Shown here: piece after piece, positions 53,326 to 62,570 of the stretch
Numbering within the stretch: the stretch's first letter is position 1
Layout of the letters: every line of letters begins with the position of its first letter
From: Ferrovibrio sp.
GTDB lineage: Bacteria; Pseudomonadota; Alphaproteobacteria; Ferrovibrionales; Ferrovibrionaceae
Assembly: GCF_019636075.1 (NCBI RefSeq)
Contig: NZ_JAHBYG010000007.1
Span: forward strand, 1 to 64,000
DNA length: 64,000 nt
Direction: 5' to 3'
Made by a program: the position numbers and the translations under genes
The notes under the pieces: model-generated
What the model was told of the DNA's origin: nothing
Database searches by the model: none
The model's input: the letters and a program-made list of their open reading frames with translations, nothing else

Positions 53326-53855
53326 AGATCATGCAAGCAACCGTGCGCCCGGCTTCGGCGGAAGATGCCGCCACCATCGTTGCCCTGGTGCGTGGCCTGG
53401 CCGAATACGAACACGAGCCGATGAGCAGCGTGAAGATCACCGAGGCCGATGTGCTGCGCGATGGCTTCGGCCCCGAACGCCGCTTCGAGGCGCTGATCGC
53501 AGAGCTGGATGGCCGGCCGGTGGGCTTTGCGCTCTATCTCTACAATTACTCCACCTGGGAAGGCCGCGCCGGCCTGTTCATCGAAGACCTGTTCGTGCTG
53601 CCCGATGCACGCGGCCACGGCCTGGGGCGCAAGCTGATCACCGCCATCGCTGCCATCGCGGAGAAACGCGGCTGCCCGCGCGTGGATCTGAATGTGCTGG
53701 ATTGGAATCCCACGCGGGATTTCTATCACCGCCTCGATATCACCCATATGAAAGACGAACGGCAATCCTGGCTGCCTTACCGCATGCGCCGCCCGGCCAT
53801 CCAGGCCCTGGCACAACAGGCCGATGCAAGCTGGCTCACACTGCCCGGCGAATGA
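53322..53855 (+). CDS. GNAT-family N-acetyltransferase (SSAT-like)
   Basis: A 177-residue acetyltransferase with the acetyl-CoA loop VLPDARGHGLGRKLI (about 89-103) and YLYNYSTWEGRAGLFIEDLFV, the latter typical of spermidine/thialysine-type enzymes. Start ATG 53322 overlaps the oxyR stop; ATG 53331 is also possible. The substrate is probably an amine or amino acid analogue. Confidence 0.87.
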   Translation: MKIMQATVRPASAEDAATIVALVRGLAEYEHEPMSSVKITEADVLRDGFGPERRFEALIAELDGRPVGFALYLYNYSTWEGRAGLFIEDLFVLPDARGHGLGRKLITAIAAIAEKRGCPRVDLNVLDWNPTRDFYHRLDITHMKDERQSWLPYRMRRPAIQALAQQADASWLTLPGE

Positions 53856-53874
53856 GTGGGCAGCTGAACCATGG

Positions 53875-53897
53875 ATGCCCGGAACAAGTCCGGGCAT
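53875..53897. repeat. REP-like palindrome of the alphaproteobacterial 'PGLVPGIH' type
   Basis: ATGCCCGGA and TCCGGGCAT form a perfect 9-bp inverted repeat around ACAAG. The minus-strand translation gives MPGLVPGIH, a peptide string often seen as an artefact over dispersed extragenic palindromes in Alphaproteobacteria. Only this copy was noticed in the window. Confidence 0.7.
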
Positions 53898-53937
53898 GAC
53901 GGCGGGGTATGACGCTTGGAGGGCGATGCGGGCAAAG

Positions 53938-53966
53938 AAAAAGCCCGGTATCGCTACCGGGCTTTT
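53938..53966. terminator. Bidirectional Rho-independent terminator between the GNAT gene and mlaA
   Basis: A perfect stem GCCCGGTA-TCGC-TACCGGGC is flanked by A5 on one side and T4 on the other. It can stop both the rightward oxyR-GNAT and the leftward mlaA transcript, whose stop codon is 24 bp away. Confidence 0.93.
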
Positions 53967-53989
53967 GCAAGGCGATGAGTTCGGAAGGC

Positions 53990-54808
53990 TTACTGTGCAG
54001 CCTTTTTCTCGATCTCGTTGTCCGGCTTGGCGGCCATGCTGATGCTCGGCGCCACCGGCTTCTGGGTCGGCGTACGGTTGCGGATTTCATCGGCGCGGCG
54101 CTGGCGATAGATGGTGCGCAGCGAGGCGTAGAAATCCAGCGAAGTGCGTTCCAGCGCATCCAGGGTGTCGCCCACCTCGGTGCGGCTGTCGATCACGGTG
54201 AGGCCGAGGCGGGTGTAAATCCACTCATCCTCGTCGATGTTGCGCAGATACCAGTTCAGCGGATCGGCGGCCGAATCCACCGCCAGGCCGAAGGCATCGC
54301 GCGGATTGGACGGGCCGACCAGCGGCAGCACCAGATAGGGGCCTTCAGCCACGCCCCAGCTGGCCAGGGTCTGGCCGAAATCTTCCGAATGGCCCTGGAT
54401 GCCGAACCACTTGTCGGCGGCATCCCAGAAGCCCAGCAGGCCCACGGTGGAATTGATCGCGAAGCGGCTGACGGTGTTGCCGGCACGCTCGGTCTCGCCC
54501 TGCAGCAGGTCGTTGGCCAGAACCACCGGGCTGCGCAGGTTTTCCAGCGCGCTATGCACACCATCGCGCACCGGCGGCGGCACGATCTGGTAGACCAGCA
54601 TCACCGGCTTGAGCACGAAATGATCGACGATCTTGTTGAATTCCAGCATCGCGCGGTTGAACGGCTCGAGCGGATCGTTGATCGCCTCGGCAGCGGCGCG
54701 GGCCTGCGGATCGGCCGGCGCGGAGGCGCAACCGGCCAGCAGACCGACGGACAACAGGCAGGCAACGCCCAGGCTCTTCCAGCCGGAAACTCGGGACACG
54801 CCGTTCAT
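53990..54808 (-). CDS. mlaA: Outer-membrane lipid-asymmetry lipoprotein MlaA (VacJ)
   Basis: A 272-residue lipoprotein: signal and lipobox LAGCAS (about 21-26). The MlaA domain includes NDPLEPFNRAMLEFN, PVMLVYQIVPPPVRDGVHSALENLRSPVVLANDLLQG, and TLASWGVAEGPYLVLPLVGPSNPRDAFG in shorter conserved blocks. It removes phospholipids from the outer leaflet and hands them to the Mla system. The other mla genes are not in the window. Confidence 0.96.
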   Translation of the reverse strand: MNGVSRVSGWKSLGVACLLSVGLLAGCASAPADPQARAAAEAINDPLEPFNRAMLEFNKIVDHFVLKPVMLVYQIVPPPVRDGVHSALENLRSPVVLANDLLQGETERAGNTVSRFAINSTVGLLGFWDAADKWFGIQGHSEDFGQTLASWGVAEGPYLVLPLVGPSNPRDAFGLAVDSAADPLNWYLRNIDEDEWIYTRLGLTVIDSRTEVGDTLDALERTSLDFYASLRTIYRQRRADEIRNRTPTQKPVAPSISMAAKPDNEIEKKAAQ

Positions 54809-54824
54809 GGGGCTGAAACCTCTT

Positions 54825-54881
54825 TGTTCTACGCGGGCGGTACTGTTCTACGCGGGCGGTACTGTTCTACGCGGGCAGTAT
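54825..54881. repeat. Three 19-bp tandem repeats upstream of mlaA
   Basis: Units TGTTCTACGCGGGCGGTAC at 54825, 54844 and a variant at 54863 start 16 bp upstream of the mlaA start codon. The 277-bp gap up to yacG has no gene. The unit shares TGTTCTACGC(A/G)GG with the reverse complement of the pcaC-pcaH repeat. Confidence 0.88.
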
Positions 54882-55085
54882 TACTCGTACTCAGCAGCAT
54901 CACTAAGCTGCGGCCCTCAAGCTTACCCGGCGGCTACCGGGGGCTGGCAAGCCGAAATCGTGCAGGGGAAATTACCGCAGCCTTGCATGCAGAGCCATGG
55001 CGGCGGTGGAAGCCTGCCGCTTTTTGCCCTGTATGGTGCAAAAAAGCAACACATTTTCCGCTGCTTATCCCTCTTTCGGGGGAGC

Positions 55086-55313
55086 TTAATGCAGCGCCGG
55101 GTCGGCCTTCCGGCCGGGTGAAGGAGGGCTCGCCAGAGCGGGGTTGTCGCCATCCTCGTCTTCATGTTCAACGACGGGAATGGCGTAGCTTTCCGACAAC
55201 CAGCGGTGCAGGTCCACATCGGCACAGCGGCGCGAGCAGAACGGGGCTGATTCGCCGGCCCCGGAATTCTTAAGGTCCAGCGGCTTGGCGCAGATCGGGC
55301 AAAGTTTGGCCAT
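55086..55313 (-). CDS. yacG: DNA gyrase inhibitor YacG (zinc finger)
   Basis: A 75-residue zinc-binding protein. The four ligands are in LCPICAKPLD and FCSRRCADVDL (C-x2-C ... C-x3-C), the YacG pattern, followed by an acidic C-terminal tail. Start ATG 55313 lies 11 bp after rng. It is part of infA-maf-rng-yacG. Confidence 0.93.
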   Translation of the reverse strand: MAKLCPICAKPLDLKNSGAGESAPFCSRRCADVDLHRWLSESYAIPVVEHEDEDGDNPALASPPSPGRKADPALH

Positions 55314-55324
55314 GCGGAGCGCCC

Positions 55325-56911
55325 TCAAGCCTGCTGGCGGTCGATACTGAAGGCCTCGCGCTTGCGGCCGGCCTCGGCCTGCACGCTGAAACGGGCGCCC
55401 AGCCGGCGTTGCAACTGATCCAGCAACACGGCATCGAACAGGGCGGCCACATCGGGGGCGCAGGTGATGCGGAATGCGGTGCCGCGCGGGCTGGAATTCA
55501 CCTCGGATTGCGCCCGGCGCAGCAATTCGGCCTGCACGCTGGGCAGCGAGGGGATGCGGCCATCGCCATCGCATGAGGGGCAGGGATCGAACAGCCGCGT
55601 GCCCAGCGGTTCGCCGATGCGCTTGCGGGTCATCTCCACCAGGCCCAATGCCGACATGCCCAGCACCTTCACCGGCGCCGGATCGTCGGCCAGCGCCTTG
55701 CGCAGGGCATTCACCGCGCGGGCGCGGAAGGCGGCGCTGTCCATATGCAGGAAGTCGATCACCACGATGCCGCCGATGCCGCGCAGCCGCAATTGGCGCG
55801 CGATTTCCTCTGCGGCTTCCAGGTTCACCTTGATCGCCATCTCGTCGAAATCGCCGCGATTGCGGGCTGCCGAACCGGCATCCACATCGATGGCGGTCAA
55901 TGCCTCGGTTTCGCCGAACACGATGGCGCCGCCAGAGGGCAGGGCCACGCGTTTCGACAGCGCGCGGTCGATATCGTGTTCGATCTCGAACAGGTCGAAC
56001 AAAGGCTCGGGCGGATCATGGCGTTCCAGCCTGGCCACCAGTTCGGGCGCATGCTCGAACAGCCAGGCCCGCGCCTCGGCGAAGCCGCGCGCGTCATTCA
56101 CCCGGATATAGTCCAGCTTGGCGCCCACATGGTTGCGCAGGGCGCGGCCCACCGGGCCCATTTCGCGCCACAGCTCGGCCGGCGCCGTGGCCTTGGCGCG
56201 GCGTTCCTCGATGGCGATCCAGCGTGCCCGCAGGCGGTCCAGGTCGGCGGCCAGCACCTCCTGGTCGGCGCCCTCGGCGGCGTAATCCACCAGGCAGCCC
56301 ATCGGCTTGCCCTTCTTGCCATCGCGGCGATCCAGCGCCACGGCTACATTGCCCACCCGGCGTTCGCCCTCCCTGCGATCACCCAGGCGGCGCTGCACCC
56401 GCGTGGTCACCTGCACCGGCAGCTTGTCGGTCAATGCCAGCAGGCTCTGCATGATGGCGGCCAGCCGCATGCGTTCGGCATCCTCGGCGATGCGGCGCGA
56501 AACCCGCACCCGGCTGTCCCAGGGGGTCAGCGAAATGAAACGGCCGGGCAGGTTGGGCTGGCCGGTGAGTTTCACGCCCTTTTCGCCCACCGGGTCGCGG
56601 ATCACCTGCACCAGGATGGCTTCGCCTTCATGCAGGCGCTGCTCGATCGGGCGGCCTTTCGGATTGTCGGGACCGGCCAGCGGATCCGGCGGCAGGTCGG
56701 ATGTATTGAGGAAACCGTCGCGCGTCAGGCCGATATCGATATAGGCGGCCTGCAAACCCGGCTCGATCAGCCGCACCCGGCCCAGGAAAATGGCGCCCAG
56801 CGCGGTGTCGCGGTTGGGGCGTTCCAGGTCCAGATGCACCAGCCGGTCATTCTCCACCAGCGCAACGCGGGTTTCGGTGAGGCCGACATCGATCAGCAAT
56901 TCATTCGCCAT
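55325..56911 (-). CDS. rng: Ribonuclease E/G family protein
   Basis: A 528-residue endoribonuclease of the RNase G/CafA size. It starts MANELLIDVGLTETRVALVENDRL and has an S1-like region (about 38-120). The catalytic DNase I-like part carries TAIDVDAGSA (about 342-351) and VIDFLHMDS. The zinc-link-like LFDPCPSCDGDGRI is near 440. The lack of a long C-terminal degradosome scaffold favours RNase G. It is 6 bp downstream of maf. Confidence 0.93.
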   Translation of the reverse strand: MANELLIDVGLTETRVALVENDRLVHLDLERPNRDTALGAIFLGRVRLIEPGLQAAYIDIGLTRDGFLNTSDLPPDPLAGPDNPKGRPIEQRLHEGEAILVQVIRDPVGEKGVKLTGQPNLPGRFISLTPWDSRVRVSRRIAEDAERMRLAAIMQSLLALTDKLPVQVTTRVQRRLGDRREGERRVGNVAVALDRRDGKKGKPMGCLVDYAAEGADQEVLAADLDRLRARWIAIEERRAKATAPAELWREMGPVGRALRNHVGAKLDYIRVNDARGFAEARAWLFEHAPELVARLERHDPPEPLFDLFEIEHDIDRALSKRVALPSGGAIVFGETEALTAIDVDAGSAARNRGDFDEMAIKVNLEAAEEIARQLRLRGIGGIVVIDFLHMDSAAFRARAVNALRKALADDPAPVKVLGMSALGLVEMTRKRIGEPLGTRLFDPCPSCDGDGRIPSLPSVQAELLRRAQSEVNSSPRGTAFRITCAPDVAALFDAVLLDQLQRRLGARFSVQAEAGRKREAFSIDRQQA

Positions 56912-56917
56912 ACGGTT

Positions 56918-57583
56918 CTATATAACCGCAGATTCAGTCGGTTGCCATAAGGGATAACCGATGCCGGCCAGCAAGGCGGCGGTTTCGAACAGCGGCAGGC
57001 CCACCACGTTGGAATGGCTGCCCTGCAGCCAGGCCACGAATTGCGCGGCACGGCCCTGGATGGCATAGCCGCCGGCCTTGCCCTGGCCCTCGCCGCAGGC
57101 GGCATAGGCGGCGATCTCGGCCTTGGTAAGGCGTTTGAAGCGCAATTGGCTGATCACCAGGCGCTGATGCGGCTTGCGGCGGCCCGTGGCATCGGCCGGG
57201 CCCAGCAGGCATAGCCCGGTGATCACCCGATGCCGGCGGCCCGAAAGCAGGCTCAGGCATTGCACCACTTCGGCGGCGGTTTCGGCTTTCGGCAGGATGC
57301 GGCGGCCCAGCGCCACCACGGTATCGGCGGCCAGGATCAGGCTGGCGGCAGCGATCTCCGGCGTGCCGGCGGCAGCCAGGGTCGTACCGGCGGCAGCGTG
57401 CGCCTTGCCGGCGGCCAGGCGCTTGGCCAGCGCAGCCGGCAACTCGCCCTTCAAGGGCGTTTCGTCGATATCGGTGGCGAGGAGTCGGGTCGGCTGCAGG
57501 CCGATCTGCTGCAGCAGGGCCAGGCGGCGCGGCGAAGCTGAGGCCAGGATCAGTTCAGGCAACAATCCGGGCGCGCCCGTCAT
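56918..57583 (-). CDS. maf: Maf-family nucleoside triphosphate pyrophosphatase
   Basis: A 221-residue house-cleaning hydrolase of non-standard or methylated nucleotides. Motifs are LILASASPRRLALLQQIGL (about 11-29), ADTVVALGRRIL (about 90) and the GYAIQGRAAQFV ... GSHSNVVGLPLFE block. A short Ala/Gly/Thr-rich insertion with partial duplication (AAAGTTLAAAGTPEIAAAS) precedes ADTVV. It lies between infA and rng, as in many Alphaproteobacteria. Confidence 0.95.
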   Translation of the reverse strand: MTGAPGLLPELILASASPRRLALLQQIGLQPTRLLATDIDETPLKGELPAALAKRLAAGKAHAAAGTTLAAAGTPEIAAASLILAADTVVALGRRILPKAETAAEVVQCLSLLSGRRHRVITGLCLLGPADATGRRKPHQRLVISQLRFKRLTKAEIAAYAACGEGQGKAGGYAIQGRAAQFVAWLQGSHSNVVGLPLFETAALLAGIGYPLWQPTESAVI

Positions 57584-57602
57584 CAGCCAGGCCCGCGAGG
57601 GC

Positions 57603-57821
57603 TTACTTGAAGCGGAAAGTGATGCGGCCCTTGGTGAGGTCGTAGGGAGTCATCTCCACCATCACCTTGTCGCCAGCCAGCACGCGGATACGGTTCTTGC
57701 GCATCTTGCCCGAGGTATGCGCCAACACTTCGTGGCCATTCTCCAGCGTCACGCGGAAATGCGCGTTGGGCAGCAATTCGTGCACCACGCCGGGAAACTC
57801 CAATAATTCTTCCTTCGCCAT
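57603..57821 (-). CDS. infA: Translation initiation factor IF-1
   Basis: 72 residues covering the complete S1/OB-fold protein: [41 protein letters not shown] and [13 protein letters not shown]. The length and sequence are standard. It is the first gene of infA-maf-rng-yacG. Confidence 0.98.
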   Translation of the reverse strand: MAKEELLEFPGVVHELLPNAHFRVTLENGHEVLAHTSGKMRKNRIRVLAGDKVMVEMTPYDLTKGRITFRFK

Positions 57822-57910
57822 TCGGCCTCTTTGGTATGCGATTTATCGGGATTGGGTCGATCCGGGGCCAGAACATGCGTCCAAGCGGCCGGAAAAGCAA
57901 GGGACATGAA

Positions 57911-59191
57911 TTATGGCGTCAGGCGGTAGACGCGCACCCCAAGTGGCGGAAAATCCTCTTCAAATTGCCGGTTTCCGGCATTTAGCGCCGGCGCCGGGTC
58001 GGTATCGAACCAGCGTTCCAGGCGCTTTATGCCGCCTGGCAGGCTGATACGCAGCCGCCAGGGCCGGTGGCTCAGATTGGCCGCCAGTAGGGTGAGATGC
58101 CCCCCGATCTGCCCCCCGATCTGCCCCCCGATCTGTCCCCCGGGCTGCACTCCGTCCTGCTGTTTCAGCAGCAGGCGGATCGGGGTTTCGCCCTCCGCCA
58201 GGGGCGGGCCGTCATCCAGGGGCAAAAGCTCTGCCCGGGGTGGAGTCTGGGCTGTCGGGCTCAGCAAAGCCGGGCTCAGCCGCTCGATCTCGCGGTTCAG
58301 CCGTGCCACGGTCTGCCACAGCGCGCGGGCCTGGCCCACCTGCGCCGGCTCGGGCTTGAAGGGCGGGCCTTGCTCGGATTCCGGCAATTGCACGCCGTAA
58401 TCCAGCGGCAGCGCCGGTCCGATGCCCAGGGCGCCGCCGCTGCGCGAAACATAGGAATCCTCGCCCAGCCAGATCAGCCCGCTGGCGCCACCGATCAGTG
58501 CACCATAAGCCAGCGCCCGGGCCTCGGCGCTGCTGGGCAGCCGCAGGCCGATGGCCGGCGCGGCAAAGGCCTGCAATACGCTCCAGGCCGGATCGTTGGG
58601 CCGTTGCGCCACTGCCTGGCGCAAGGCGTTCAGGGCGCTGTCTATATCGGCCGGGCTGGCGATATCGGCGGGGCTGGACGCTTCCGGGCCGCGCGCGCTG
58701 AACGGCATGATGCGCACCAGCCGCACCGTGCGGGCATCCAGCAGGGCTTGCAGGTCGGCGCCGTCTTCCGCGCGTGCGGCAGCGGCTTCCTCGGGATTCA
58801 GCGCCAGCAGCAGCCGCGATCCGGCGGCGGCAGCAAGGGCTGCGTTGCGCGGCTGGCCAGACCATGGCGACACGGCGTTGAAGCCGGCTTCATAGGCGGC
58901 GGCGAAACCGAAGCGCAGGCCGCGGCTGTAATCCACCATGGCATTGTCGAGGATCAGCGGAAAAAACGAGCGCACCGGATCGAGCTGCCGGCGCGGTTGG
59001 CCCAGCCGGTCGGTATGGGGCAGGCCGTTGCGATGCTGGTCGGCAACAGCCGCCGGGCTGTCGCGCCAGGGCGGCGGCGCCGGCGGCGTGGCGCAGCCGG
59101 CCAGCACCAGCAGCAGCAGCAACGGCAGCAGCAGCAACGGCAGGACCAATGCGGATCGCGGCCAGATGGCAAAGGATCCGGCGCGCCGCAT
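57911..59191 (-). CDS. Hypothetical lipoprotein
   Basis: A 426-residue protein. ATG 59191 gives a signal with lipobox VLAGCAT (about 28-34). The rest has no recognised domain. Features include FFPLILDNAMVDYSRGLRFGFAAAYEAGFNAVSPW near the N-terminus, which recalls glycoside-hydrolase barrel starts. A triple GGQIGGQIGGQIG repeat (12-bp unit, about 58096-58140) and a C-terminal beta-rich part follow. A (beta/alpha)8 glycosidase-like fold is a guess. It lies 5 bp downstream of yqhA. Confidence 0.7.
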   Translation of the reverse strand: MRRAGSFAIWPRSALVLPLLLLPLLLLLVLAGCATPPAPPPWRDSPAAVADQHRNGLPHTDRLGQPRRQLDPVRSFFPLILDNAMVDYSRGLRFGFAAAYEAGFNAVSPWSGQPRNAALAAAAGSRLLLALNPEEAAAARAEDGADLQALLDARTVRLVRIMPFSARGPEASSPADIASPADIDSALNALRQAVAQRPNDPAWSVLQAFAAPAIGLRLPSSAEARALAYGALIGGASGLIWLGEDSYVSRSGGALGIGPALPLDYGVQLPESEQGPPFKPEPAQVGQARALWQTVARLNREIERLSPALLSPTAQTPPRAELLPLDDGPPLAEGETPIRLLLKQQDGVQPGGQIGGQIGGQIGGHLTLLAANLSHRPWRLRISLPGGIKRLERWFDTDPAPALNAGNRQFEEDFPPLGVRVYRLTP

Positions 59192-59196
59192 GGCTT

Positions 59197-59715
59197 TTAG
59201 TGTTTTTCCGCTTTGGCAGGCTTGTGGCTGGATTCGGTCAGCCGGTCCATCAGCGCCAGCAGCACGCCCGACAGCACGAAGCACATATGGATGCCCACCA
59301 GCCAGGCCAGTTCTTCGTTGGTCATCGACTTGATGTTCATGAAGGCGCGCAACAGCTGGATCGCCGAAATCGCCACGATGGAAGCCAGCAGCTTCAGCTT
59401 GAGGCCGGAATAATCCACCTTGCCCATCCAGTCGGGCCGATCCTTGTGGTTGCCCACATCGATCTTGGAAACGAAATTCTCATAGCCGGAGAAGATCACC
59501 AGCAACAGCAGATTGCCGGCCAGCGACAGGTCGATCAATGCCAGGATCGACAGCACCACGTCGCTCTCGCTCATGGTCAGCACGGCGGGCGCCACATGCA
59601 GCAATTCCTGGCCGAACTTCACCAGCAGCAGAACCAATGCCAGGCAGAGCCCCAGATAGAAGGGGGCCAGCAGCCAGCGGCTGGCGAAGATCACGCGTTC
59701 CAGCATGTGTTCCAT
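59197..59715 (-). CDS. yqhA: YqhA/UPF0114 family membrane protein
   Basis: A 172-residue inner-membrane protein with four helices (about 12-32, 52-76, 112-130, 138-158). MLERVIFASRWLLAPFYLGL, SDVVLSILALIDLSLAGNLLLLVIFSGYENFVS and NEELAWLVGIHMCFVLSGV in blocks match the UPF0114 family. Function unknown. It is upstream of the lipoprotein gene. Confidence 0.93.
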   Translation of the reverse strand: MEHMLERVIFASRWLLAPFYLGLCLALVLLLVKFGQELLHVAPAVLTMSESDVVLSILALIDLSLAGNLLLLVIFSGYENFVSKIDVGNHKDRPDWMGKVDYSGLKLKLLASIVAISAIQLLRAFMNIKSMTNEELAWLVGIHMCFVLSGVLLALMDRLTESSHKPAKAEKH

Positions 59716-59894
59716 GGTTTTTTCCGATTGGGATTTTCATCTGATGAGGCAGGCGGCAATGGCGGCCCGTTCAAACCTCGTGTCCGGGCCGGCCCGGCGC
59801 AATCTAGCCAAGCATTGGGGCATAGACCAGAGCCCGGCCTGTCTGCCACACTCCCGCACCCGGATTGAACAAGCATAAGGCAAGGGAGACGGCG

Positions 59895-60284
59895 ATGAGC
59901 ATGCAGGATTGGACAGCCTATCGTAAGGGCCTGGGCACGGCGGTGGGCAAGCTGGGCGAAATGAACCCGGAGATGATGGCCGCCTATCGTGCCTTGGCCA
60001 AATCCGGCAAGCAGACCGGCAATCTGGGCGAGAAGGTGCGCGAATTGATTGCGCTGGGCGTTGCGGTTACCGCGCGCTGCGATGGCTGCATCGCGGTGCA
60101 TACCGCCGCTGCGCGTAAAGCCGGCGCCACCGAAGGCGAAATCGCCGAAGCCCTGGGCGTGGCGATTGCAGTGAATGCCGGCGCCGCGCTGGTTTATTCC
60201 GCCCGCGCCGTGGAAGCCGCCGATCTGCTGGCCCCGGTTGCTGCACCGGTTGCCGCCCCGGCTGCCGCTGCCGATAAGGTGTAA
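59895..60284 (+). CDS. Carboxymuconolactone decarboxylase/AhpD-family protein
   Basis: A 129-residue CMD-fold protein; ATG 59895 follows AGGGAGA. It has [35 protein letters not shown] with the CxxC of AhpD-like peroxidases, and an Ala/Pro tail ([13 protein letters not shown]) with a small repeat. Likely a thiol-based peroxidase or reductase rather than a decarboxylase. It lies 4 bp upstream of the crotonase. Confidence 0.88.
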   Translation: MSMQDWTAYRKGLGTAVGKLGEMNPEMMAAYRALAKSGKQTGNLGEKVRELIALGVAVTARCDGCIAVHTAAARKAGATEGEIAEALGVAIAVNAGAALVYSARAVEAADLLAPVAAPVAAPAAAADKV

Positions 60285-60288
60285 CATC

Positions 60289-61101
60289 ATGACCGACCGT
60301 TACGCCGCTTATGGCAGCCTGCGTTTCGAACGCCCGGCCGACCGCGTGTTGGAAGTGATCATGGGCCGCGACGATGGCCGCCTGAGCACCGCCGGCCATG
60401 ACCTGCACCGCGAACTGGCCGAGGTGTGGCGCGATATCGATGCCGATCCCGATGTGGCGGCGGTGATCCTGCGCGGCGCCGGCAAGGGCTTCTCGGCCGG
60501 CGGCGATTTTTCGCTGATCGAGGATATGACACAGGATTTCGATGCCCTCACCCGGGTTTGGAAGGAAGCCCGCGATCTGGTTTACAACGTGATCAACTGC
60601 TCCAAGCCGATCGTATCCGCCATGCATGGCCCGGCGGTGGGCGCCGGCCTGGTGGCCGGTCTGCTGGCGGATATTCCCATCGCGGCGAAAAGCGCCCGCA
60701 TCATCGATGGCCATACCAGGCTGGGCGTGGCGGCCGGCGATCATGCCGCCATCATCTGGCCGCTGCTCTGCGGCATGGCGAAGGCGAAATACCATCTGCT
60801 GCTCTGCGAGCCGGTGAGCGGCGAGGAAGCCGAGCGTATCGGCCTGGTGGCGCTCTGCACCGAGGAGGCCGATCTGCGGCCCAAGGCGCTGGAGGTTGCC
60901 ACCCGGCTGGCCAATGGTTCGCCCACCGCGCTGCGCTGGACCAAATATGCGCTCAACAGCTGGCTGCGCATGGCCGGCCCGGGCTTCGATACCTCGCTGG
61001 CGCTGGAAATGCTCGGCTTCCGCGGGCCCGATGTGCGCGAAGGCCTGGCCTCGCATCGCGAGAAACGCCCGCCATCCTTCGCCAAGACCGCGCCGTTGTA
61101 G
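60289..61101 (+). CDS. Crotonase-superfamily protein lacking the usual hydratase glutamates
   Basis: A 270-residue enoyl-CoA hydratase/isomerase-fold protein. The CoA/oxyanion regions [14 protein letters not shown] (about 63-76) and [18 protein letters not shown] (about 111-128) are clear. The two Glu of classical hydratases are absent: GAGLVAGL stands for GGGCELAM and [19 protein letters not shown] for PEIxLGxxPGxGG. The AGDxxAxIWP form is known in a branch with Asp at that site, so it may act on an unusual CoA ester. It sits 17 bp upstream of the first kinase. Confidence 0.85.
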   Translation: MTDRYAAYGSLRFERPADRVLEVIMGRDDGRLSTAGHDLHRELAEVWRDIDADPDVAAVILRGAGKGFSAGGDFSLIEDMTQDFDALTRVWKEARDLVYNVINCSKPIVSAMHGPAVGAGLVAGLLADIPIAAKSARIIDGHTRLGVAAGDHAAIIWPLLCGMAKAKYHLLLCEPVSGEEAERIGLVALCTEEADLRPKALEVATRLANGSPTALRWTKYALNSWLRMAGPGFDTSLALEMLGFRGPDVREGLASHREKRPPSFAKTAPL

Positions 61102-61118
61102 AGCGATCGGAGGCATCG

Positions 61119-62570
61119 CTGTTCGCCCTGCTGGATATCCGCACGCTGTTCGTGATCACCTTCGTGGTCACGGTGGTGCAGGCGATTGCCTGGATGCTGA
61201 TGTGGCGCAGCAACCGCTCCATTCCCGGCCTCGGGCTATGGACCTGCGGCATCTACATATTGGCGGCTGCCTTCCTGCTTTACATCCTGCGCGGCACGAT
61301 CCCCGACATGCTGTCGATCACGGTGGGCAATGTCGGCGTGGTGCTGGGCCATGCCTTCATGATCATGGGGATTGCCGATCTGCTGGAACGCCCGCGCCCG
61401 CTTTTCATGGCCTGGTTTCCGGTGCCGCTGGTGGCGGTGCTGTGGAGCTACTGGATGGCCACCGATCCCACCAATCTGGGCTTGCGCGTCACCGTTTCCT
61501 CCTGCATGTCCACCATACAATACAGCGCCATGTGCTGGGTGATCCTGGGGGCCGACCGGCTTACCCTGGCGGTGCGCGGCCCGCTATCGACGGTGTATGG
61601 CATCCATGCCGGTTTGTCGCTGGTGCGTGCGGTGATGACGGCGCATGAACCGGTGTTCGGCGATTTCATGGCCTCCAGCAGCGGGCAATCCTTCTGGGTG
61701 CTGGAAATTCTGCTCGCCGGCATCGCGGTGGCGGTGTCTTTCTCGGTGTTGCTGGGCGGGCGGCTGGCGGTGGATCTGGCCGAACGCAATCTTAAACTGG
61801 CGGAGGAAGTGGCCGACCGCCGGCACTTGCAGCAAACGCTGTCGGAAGCGCTGATGCGCGAATCCGGCATGCGGCGCGAACAGCGGCAATTCATCGGCTT
61901 GATCGGCCGCGAATTCCAGCGGCCATTGCAGACGATTTCCGATGCCGGGCAGGAATTGCGCGGCCAGATCGGCGAGCAGCCGGTGATCCAGCCGCGCCTG
62001 GATGCGGTGGCCGATGCGGTGCGCCGCCTGCGGCTGTTGATCGATACCTTCCTGCTGGATGAAAAACTCGCCAGCGGCACTATGGAAATCCGCCAGGATG
62101 CCGTGGCGATCGGCGCGCTGCTGCGGCAGCAGGCGACCAGCCAGGCGCAACCGCGGGCGGAACAGCGGCTGCAACTCAGCCTGGCCGAACCCGATCTGGT
62201 GGTGGCTGGCGATGCCGCCATGCTGGGCGTGGTGTTCGGCAACCTGTTCGACAATGCGCTGAAATATTCGCCCACCGACCGCGCGGTGGATGTAACGCTG
62301 CGGCGCGAGGGCGACGAGGCGGTGGTGACGGTGCGCGATCATGGCATCGGCATTCCCGAACGCGAACTCAGTGCGGTGGGGCGCCGGTTCTATCGTGCCA
62401 GCAATGCCGCCGGCGTGCCGGGCACCGGCCTGGGCCTGTATGGCGCCGGCCGGCAGATCCAACTGCATGGTGGCCATTTCGATATCCAGAGCAAGCCCAA
62501 TGAAGGCACCCGCATCACCGTGCGCCTGCCGCTGCTATCGGCGCTTGCAGACCTGGATGGCGCGGCATGA
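61119..62570 (+). CDS. Membrane histidine-kinase paralogue A: intact ATPase, phospho-acceptor His replaced by Arg; probable CTG start
   Basis: A 483-residue protein. No ATG/GTG/TTG lies in frame near the conserved N-terminus; CTG 61119 has CGGAGG five bases upstream and aligns with the ATG of the following paralogue ([11 protein letters not shown] / [11 protein letters not shown]). Seven or so membrane helices (to about residue 215) precede a coiled coil. The H-box reads [16 protein letters not shown] with Arg (CGC) for His. The ATPase is intact: [13 protein letters not shown] (N), DHGIGIPE (G1), [11 protein letters not shown] (G2). It could phosphorylate a partner in trans. It overlaps the next gene (ATGA). 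Confidence 0.85.
   Translation: MFALLDIRTLFVITFVVTVVQAIAWMLMWRSNRSIPGLGLWTCGIYILAAAFLLYILRGTIPDMLSITVGNVGVVLGHAFMIMGIADLLERPRPLFMAWFPVPLVAVLWSYWMATDPTNLGLRVTVSSCMSTIQYSAMCWVILGADRLTLAVRGPLSTVYGIHAGLSLVRAVMTAHEPVFGDFMASSSGQSFWVLEILLAGIAVAVSFSVLLGGRLAVDLAERNLKLAEEVADRRHLQQTLSEALMRESGMRREQRQFIGLIGREFQRPLQTISDAGQELRGQIGEQPVIQPRLDAVADAVRRLRLLIDTFLLDEKLASGTMEIRQDAVAIGALLRQQATSQAQPRAEQRLQLSLAEPDLVVAGDAAMLGVVFGNLFDNALKYSPTDRAVDVTLRREGDEAVVTVRDHGIGIPERELSAVGRRFYRASNAAGVPGTGLGLYGAGRQIQLHGGHFDIQSKPNEGTRITVRLPLLSALADLDGAA

Noticed and set aside
53307..53897. Minus-strand frame beginning MPGLVPGIH
   Set aside because: It is antisense to the GNAT gene and starts in a REP-like palindrome, a known annotation artefact.
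58090..58145. CRISPR-like short repeat
   Set aside because: It is a 12-bp tandem coding repeat (GGQI) in a lipoprotein gene without spacers.
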